From Pleurostoma richardsiae (Eukaryota; Ascomycota; Sordariomycetes; Calosphaeriales; Pleurostomataceae), in assembly GCA_030052745.1 (NCBI GenBank), contig JANBVO010000050.1, positions 127,985 through 191,984 of the forward strand: a stretch of 64,000 bases of DNA, in the 5' to 3' direction. This document shows, piece after piece, positions 57,228-64,000 of the stretch. The notes beneath the pieces are model-generated. The model saw nothing but the letters and a program-made list of their open reading frames with translations, searched no databases and was not told the DNA's origin. Every line of letters starts with the position of its first letter. Within the stretch, counting starts at the first letter, position 1. The translations under genes and the position numbers were made by a program.

Positions 57228-60154
57228 TTAGACCGTCCTGATCTGCTGCCCCGACGCTGGTGCCCATTCGAGAAGACGGCGTACAAGATGATCGTGCCCA
57301 TTCATGCCAGCATAGCACAGTGGTGGCAGACCGCCATAATCTTCTGTGTCAATATCGTCACCCCTTTTGAGAAGTTGACATACGACTTCCGTGTGTCCAT
57401 TCATGCAAGCATGAAATAGTTGTGTCAGACCATCATGGTCTTTTGCCTCGATATTGGCACCCCTTTCGAGAAGTAGACGTACGACTGCCTCCTGGCCATT
57501 TATGCTTGCAAAGAACAATGGTGTCAAACTATTATGATCTTTTGTCTCGGTATCCGCACCTCTTTCGAGAAGTAGACATACGAGTTTCTCATCTTCCAGG
57601 AAGCTAATACGGGACAGTTTTGTCCGACCCTCGCGACTTTTTGCCTCGATATTGGTATCTCTCTATAGAAGTAGAAATATCATATACTCATCGGGGACAT
57701 GAAAAGATGATGTCTCATCGTGACAATCTTTTACCCCGACGTTAGCACGTTCTTCGAGAGGAAGCCATACGGGAGCCTCATCTGCTCGGCGGCAGTGATA
57801 GGACCGGATCTGCACATTATATCTAGTCCGCGGTACATTAACATCAGCACCATTTTCGAGAAGTAGGCAGAAAATGGCTTCCTGCTTCCCCAGGATAGCA
57901 TATGCTAGTGGTGTCCGGCCGTTGCTGTCTTTTGGATCTACATTCTGCCAGCGTTGAATGAGGAATAAGACAACTTCTCGGAGTCCAAAATAGGCTGCTA
58001 GGTTAAGCCCGGGTAATCGCTTCGGGATATCTACGAGAAGTGTAGAATGGGGTGTAATTGCGCGGAATATTGGTTCACTCGCAGCCGCTATTTTGTCAAA
58101 GTCTTCGAGGAAGTCAATGATGTCTTGGCCCTGGACCGACGCATTACGAGCGTGAACGCCCCAGCTCCGCGCCGCGTACTCGTATAATGGGTTCGAGTGC
58201 AGCCGCGCCTGATATGTCCAAAGGTCACTACATGGTCCGGATGCGAAAGCGCTAAAGGAGAGATATGTGATGCAAGTGGTCGTCATCTCAGCCTCTGCAT
58301 CCGGAAACCAGCGTGCCCTGGTCCGTTCGAAGTATTCCTGAGTCGTGTAATGAACCAGGCGAATAATGCCGCTTTCCACGTCGACCGTGACGAGCCCGGC
58401 GCAAACGGAGACCATTTCACCAATATCAGGCAAGTTTTCTTCATCTATTTCGGACTTGCCAACTTCGACTGCAAGGGCGTGCTGTAGCTCCAGCGTCGTT
58501 AGCGGCCTGGTGGCAAATGTGATCCACGACAAGACCTGTTTCGCGAGCTGTGTCTGCTCTTCCAGCTGGCCCTCAATCCGTTCCATGACGCTCTCATACG
58601 CAGAGTCGTACGGTTTGGCCTCTGAAGCAGCGGGCAGTTTCTCCAGAGAGGCTCGAAGAGTCTTAACAGATCGCTTCCCAATCAAGGAATCGAGATGTAG
58701 CTGGGCAAGGAGGAACCTGAGATGCTTAGGATAAAAGCCGAAGAGGGAAAGCGGTGCACAACGTACATTCCCTGTGCCAACCGGACAATCGTCTTTCTTA
58801 TCTCCTCTTGTAGCCTCGCGTTCTCGTTGACGAAGCGCGGAAGTCGAAACATATGCCCATCAAGATATCTCCGCATGTCTTCCTCACTCGCACGAATCTC
58901 TAGTATGGCGATCCCGTCGAATTTGTCCATGACTTCCGGCATGAGCCTTGATGTTGCAAAGATATTTGCTCCTGAATTGGCCTGAACTTCGAATATGCTC
59001 GCCAAGAATCTCGCGAGGGTGCCATCAGACGCCTGGCATTCATCAAGGGCATCGATGAGGATGAAGGCCCTCGAAAACAACCCAGCTACAGATTGCAATG
59101 TACTCGAGACTTCATAGAGCGATGGCCGTGTCCTCCTGATTCGGTGCTGGGAAAAGAGACGCTTCACGCAATCCGGCAGAGTATGCCTCGCCTGGCACAG
59201 CTGCTTTAGGAGGCTCGCAAGCAAGTCGCCGACCTTCTGCTCGTCGCGCCGCCGGAAGTTGCAATAAACGTACGCTATACCGATATTGTAATCTCGAACA
59301 CTTTTCTTTTGAAACTTGTCATAGAGGTGCTCGACAACGATGGACGTGAGGATCGTTTTCCCAGCGCCGGGCATGCCCGGGCAGAACAAGGTCTGCTTTC
59401 CAGACTCCACCCACACCTTGAACTCCGTCGAGTCCAGCAACCACTGTCCTGTGCCTGGCTGTTGTCGGTTGAGAAAGTCGCTCTGTTGAGGAGCGTAGTC
59501 GGTTGGCGTGAGCCAACTAAGGATCTCGTTAAGTTCCTCATCGGCTTCCCGCTCATCGCTGCGGACGTTCAATCGGTCTATTTCACGCACCAAGGTGACT
59601 TGCGATCCCTGCACACGGACGAGATCGTCTCGCAGCTCTGCGAAGCGGTCTCGATTTTCCTTCGAGGCCTCCTTGACAGTTTCTATCAGCTCGACCAGCA
59701 GCCTTGTATTCTCTCTGGCGATCTTCTTGACGTCCCGCGCCAGGTTCTGACGATCGTTGGCCAGCGCTAGGGACAGTAGAGCCTTCTCACGCTCGATCGC
59801 ACTGATGATATTGTCCACCTCTTGTTTCTCGAACGGCCATCGCAGGGCCGTTAGTAACTTCCCACCGCGCTTAGGCTCGAGCTTGGACCTGACGACCTGC
59901 AGAGCTATCGAAAGACGGCCCAGTGGCGCGCCTGGTTCTTCGAGGATCTTAATTGTCTTTGACCACGCCTTTCCTTCTTCCGCGTCATCGGCGCCGTCTT
60001 TGATCTGCTGTAGGATGTCATCGCAGGCTTGGACTTCCTGACGGAGGCATTTTCGTTCCTTGGTCGCCCCGGTGGCGCTTCCAATGTACCCCGCGACCTC
60101 GGATATCAGCTGGATGACAGTGATGATACTGGCGGCGGCGCTGAGACCGTCCAT
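57228..60154 (-). pseudogene. HeLo-like-NACHT-ankyrin STAND (NLR-like) receptor gene with decayed 3' end
   Basis: Exons 58767-60154 and 57663-58716 (50-nt intron, phase 2) give 813 residues before a stop at 57663. The N-terminus MDGLSAAASIITVIQLISEV is the fungal HeLo-like STAND domain. A coiled region is followed by a NACHT NTPase with Walker A PGMPGAGKT and Walker B FILIDALDEC, then a winged-helix-like part and ankyrin repeats (NLAAYFGLREVVLFLIQ, GRTPLAYAILGKQEAIFCLL). Ankyrin-type sequence continues in the same frame after the stop to 57228 (LLERGADTETKDH, LLERGANIEAKDHDG) and, in another frame, nearly to the transposon at 57106. A 72-nt GT...AG segment ending at 57663 could splice out the stop. 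Such receptors trigger heterokaryon incompatibility or cell death. It may be a truncated allele or a pseudogene. Confidence 0.72.
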
Positions 60155-61584
60155 CGGTGCTATCTACTAGGGAATTAACATGGCGGTCCATATAGTCATA
60201 TCAGATAACATACCCAGCTCCGGAGGGAGACTTAAAGGCAAACTGGTACCCAAGTTATAGCGAGGCTCGCGGGTCTGGAAGTGATGTCAGGTCAGTTCAA
60301 GGCGCCGATGGCTTCGTTTCAAAACTATTGATTAAATGTCGAGTTGTTCTTTTGGTCCAGGAAAAGAAAATGTCGTCTATGTTCGGACCATCTATTGAAT
60401 CAGCAATGTAGGGTATATGAGAGGTCGTGTCAAGACCTACGCTCCCCTCCATTTGGACACCGCCGAGGTGAAGTTGGGCATGTCTGCATGCAGCAAAGTC
60501 ACCGCCACCTCTGGACGCTGCCAACCACTTCCAGGGCAGAGAGAACGAGCAAATCAGGTCTCGCGACTGCAAGGCACGGCCACCCGCACTATACTACAAC
60601 AGGCACCCAGCCAGGCAAGGCAGACCGCCTTCAATTCCTCGAGTTGTCGTTTTGCTCGGCTCAAGATACTCGGCTCAAGATAAGGGCGCCCTGACAGACA
60701 CTGCGGGGCCAACTGCCGCTGGGAAGGGGAGATGAAAGAAAGACCGACGGGCAGAATCCACGTGCAGTGCCCAGATGTAAACCAACCGGAGCAACTGTCC
60801 CCCAAGGCACAGGCCCCAGAGACTGAACTTTATGATCTTTCATTTGGCTAGCAAGTCCACTGTGCTATGCTGCGACTCCTCGAACTCCTTGCCATGAACG
60901 GCTGCCAACCAAGGCTTGCGACCGAACTGCAATCCCAATATCCTGGCATACGTAGCCTGTGTACCCAGGGTGCCATCCAACATCCGGACTTCATGCAATA
61001 CCCGACCCTGCATCCTGCCGTGTATCGTGCAGTGCATCCGCTGCCGAGCCTCTCCAAAGCCTCCTTCCAGTCAAAGTCGATTGAGACGCCGGACCCTATA
61101 GCCGAAGACAAATCAACTCGACGCCAGGAAGGTGCTTAGTACGGAGGGTACATCATCGGTGTGGCTGATGCTGTAACCGCCCTTTCAGTGTGACCCGGCC
61201 CGCGCCGTCCAAGTCCTTGCCGCCAGAAGATGTTGAAATCCCAGCCATGATTTCCTACCCTTCAATTCGCGGCCGTGGTACGGCATAACCGGACTTGAGC
61301 TGCCAATGCTGCCTCATTATCGACAAAGCGGCGAGAACGCAGGCCTGCAGGAGAGTATTCCCCCGATTCGTCCCGAGCGAAGCAGCTCAAATAGCAGCAC
61401 CTCACAATACGCCCAGCCAAGTAAGGGCGAATTGCTGCCATCGGTCGTGTATGTCGTCACCTGTCATCCATACCTCGTTGTCGAGGTCAACAGGCATTTC
61501 TCCCGGCTGTCTCATTGTATCGTCCGCGACCGCCCGGGTCGACTGCCAGCAGTGCCTCATGCGTATCCACAAGTCATCAACTTC
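60155..61584. other. Intergenic
   Basis: 1.4 kb upstream of the STAND gene; no gene recognised. Confidence 0.5.
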
Positions 61585-62290
61585 TTATTTCTCATTCTCG
61601 GTAGGCGGCTTCAGCAACCCATCCGCGCTCCGCTGCTGCATCTGCACCTGCGGCTGCTGCGGCTGCTGGTGCTCCTGGTGTTGCCGCTGCTCGTCGCCGA
61701 ACACGCCCGGGATCTCCGCGTTCGAGCCGAAGGGGTCGTCCTTGTTGGACCGCAGCGAGCGCGCCAGCGACTGCCACGAGTCGACGGACATGTGGCGCTC
61801 GTCGGGCTCGGCGGGCTTCATCCGGGGCGACAGCCGCCTCCACTTGCTGGGGCTGGCGGCCCCGGGCGCCGGGGGCGGCAGGTCGAGCCCGTACTCCTCC
61901 AGCTCCTGGGGGCTCATCTCCTCGCGCTTGTCGCGGCGCAGGCGGCGGAAGTGCAGGAAGACGAGGGCGCAGACGGTGCCGAGGACGAGGACGCCGCTGT
62001 TGTTATTTTTCGGTGCGGGTCAGCGAGGGCAAAAGGCTAGGCCGAGGAGGGAGAACCGCGCAAGGCGGGGCATTTTGGGAAGATTAGAAGAGGGGGGGTC
62101 TGGAAAGGGAAGAGTGAGGGGCTTACAACGCGAGGGAGACGATGAGCCAGGTTTCCGAGTTGGAGTCGGCAGGCTTCTCGCAGAGGTTGATAGAGGAGTT
62201 GTCGGGGTCGCATTTGCTCGAGTCGGACGCACGGCGATAGAGGGAAGCGGCGAGAGATCTTAAGAGGCGCAGAGGAGTCGCTGCGGCCAT
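61585..62290 (-). CDS. Single-pass membrane protein of unknown function
   Basis: Exons 62127-62290 and 61585-61996 (130-nt intron, phase 2) give 191 residues. A short N-terminal region with Cys residues (SSKCDPDNSSINLCEKP) precedes one transmembrane helix (WLIVSLAFGVLVLGTVCALV), then a basic stop-transfer patch (FRRLRRDKREE). The cytosolic tail contains QELEEYGLDLPPP and RHMSVDSWQSLARSLRSN and ends in a Gln/His-rich stretch. The RxxS-type sites in the tail are plausible kinase targets. The layout resembles fungal type I/III plasma-membrane or ER proteins, but I recognise no named family. The promoter side is rich in CGA/GAG tracts. Confidence 0.65.
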
Positions 62291-64000
62291 TGTGACTTGT
62301 GAGAGGCGCGAGAGGAGAGAGCGAGGCGTGCGAGAGTCGGGAGGATGGCCGGGGACTGGTGGTGCCAGCAGCGGCACCGAGAAATCGGGAGGTGCGGCGG
62401 GCGGTACGAGGTGTCGTGAGGATTGTTTGTTCGGAGGTCAATTGACTCTGTACTGTCTGGCCATCGCTCGTGATGCTTTGCCGAGGAGAAAAGAACGAGC
62501 GACTGATCTCTGGTGACTGACTGACTGACTGGCAAAGAAACGAGCGAAGGGACGCAACGCTGCCTTTGCAGAGCAGACAGGCGAGAGAGCGAGCGAGCGT
62601 GAAGGCGTGCACGAGGGCGTGAAGACGCAGAACGGATTTGGGACTGCAAGTACGGAGTATGTACGGAGTAATTACGGGAAAGGACCGGATTTGGGGACGA
62701 GACTCGACGGATGGCCAAGGTAGGTAGAGAAGGCCAGGAGGAGGCCAGGAGGAGGTTGAACCTCACCTAACCACCCGCCCGCCTCACCTCACCTTAAACT
62801 GCCAACTGCGTGTCTCTCTCCCTTTCGCAATAAAAGGCGCCGCGCCAGCCAGCCAGTCCAGCCCACTGAGCGGCTGGTACGTACCCCGCCGGTACTGCGA
62901 CGCGGCGGCGGTACGACATTCCACAGCCCAGGCACATCGCCCCGATGATTGGTGGCCGGCCGCGTCCGTGGACCGTTTCAGCAAGGAGCCCCTCGCTCTC
63001 CCGCCGCCCGCCTCATGCGCCTGAATGCGCGCGTGCTCTTCGTTACTTGTGACTTGGCTGAGCCCCTGACTCAGATGTTCGATGCTTGTCTCTCTTCTCT
63101 TCTATTCTCTCACTCGAGATCTGCACTGACCTTCTGGGATACTCGTTGTGGGAGGTATCGCCTTGGTGATTGTGTGATTGTGTGTCTGTTTGTTTACGGG
63201 GGTACGTCATCAAGGCGAGCACTCGGAGACAAAGAGGAAATCCGGATTCGATCGCGGCGCCCTTGGCCAGATTGGGCCGAGCTACCCTTGCAGCTATTGC
63301 TATTGCAGCCCTTGCTACTGTACCACCGCACCACCGTACCAGGCGGGCCGGATCACCCCCACCGGCCACGGCACCAACAGCCACAGCCGGGCTCAGGCTC
63401 TGCCGTCCTAGCGACTCTCGCAATCCCCCGCTACGCCCAAACTGTCGAGGGGTACGTCAGCCTCCATTTCCTCCCTTCCCAAATGCCAAACATCCAGCGA
63501 CATCTAGCAGCAAGGCCATGCCAGGCGCCCCGATAAGGGAGATGAAAGACACCGTCTCCCGCTGGCGTCTTCAGCAAAAGCTGGCAGGGGGCACCCGGCA
63601 CCACCACGCATGCTACAGCCCGCGGAAGGTCCCCAACAGCCCGGCGTGCCTCTGCAGATGGACAAATGGGAGCATCTCTGTGACCTTCTGTGCGGAGCGT
63701 ATTAACTTAGCGTTGGTATAGAATTTCTGGTGACCCAACAGTGGGCCACGCTCGCAGGCATACCATTCTCCGCACCTTTTACCCCTGGAATCAGCAGCGC
63801 CGTGAAGGAGAAGATCACAGCCACCGCGGTCAACGACGAGCCGACGCCGCGCTTCTGTCTTGAGGTAATCAAGGACTGCAGACCCACTTCCGGGGCTCAT
63901 GGGCTGCTCCGGGGCCTTCTTCTACGAGGGGCACGGGTGGAGACAGACTCGGCACGCCGGCTCCGGGGAAGGCGGCCGCAAGACGGGGCGTTGCTGTCCG
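62291..64000. other. Right-edge interval, possible start of another gene
   Basis: No gene supported to about 63600. From 63720 a plus-strand frame stays open to the edge (ISSAVKEKITATAVNDEPTP) after a TTGGTATAG acceptor-like site, so it may be an exon of a gene running out of the window; the family is not recognisable. Two TACGGAGTA motifs lie at 62651-62659 and 62662-62670. Confidence 0.35.

Overview
The window is nuclear DNA of a filamentous ascomycete (Pezizomycotina, most likely Sordariomycetes; the class is an inference). Most genes carry short GT-AG introns of about 50-130 nt with in-phase joins. There are two Zn2Cys6 regulators, several MFS transporters, a HeLo-like/NACHT/ankyrin receptor and a Tc1/mariner copy with RIP-like damage. 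All gene models below were joined by eye; each stated exon set sums to a multiple of three.

Layout. 0-8 kb: the 3' part of a RidA-family gene with a damaged splice donor, a secreted endonuclease/exonuclease/phosphatase-fold nuclease (minus), an FMN-dependent 2-hydroxyacid oxidase/monooxygenase, and a BTB-like gene. 8-16.5 kb: a Zn2Cys6 regulator, a small beta-propeller-like protein, and an MFS exporter whose first intron is GC-AG. 17-23 kb: a secreted beta-helix-like surface protein (copy A), a cysteine-rich zinc-binding protein and an EI24/RRT8-like membrane protein. 23-28 kb: a 1353-residue mucin-like wall protein with a PGQTA minisatellite. 28-33 kb: a monocarboxylate-type MFS and, converging on it, a Dal5/Tna1-type permease. 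35-39 kb: copy B of the beta-helix-like protein and a tail-anchored hypothetical protein.

41.5-55.6 kb holds the most interesting block: an SDR, a divergent class II ketose-(bis)phosphate aldolase, an RpiB-type isomerase, a Zn2Cys6 regulator, a dihydroxyacetone/erythrulose-type kinase, an SMP-30-type lactonase and a sugar-porter MFS. Uptake, oxidation, lactone hydrolysis, phosphorylation, isomerisation, aldol cleavage and control are all present. This looks like a complete catabolic cluster for a polyol, tetrose or rare sugar. It resembles in outline the erythritol cluster of Yarrowia lipolytica but adds an aldolase and a lactonase. The substrate is not readable from the sequence.

55.6-64 kb: a 1.3-kb Tc1/mariner element with 35-bp inverted repeats and TA on both sides, next to the decayed 3' end of a STAND (NLR-like) receptor gene, then a small single-pass membrane protein and a gene-poor right edge. 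No tRNA, rRNA, CRISPR or secondary-metabolite backbone gene was recognised.
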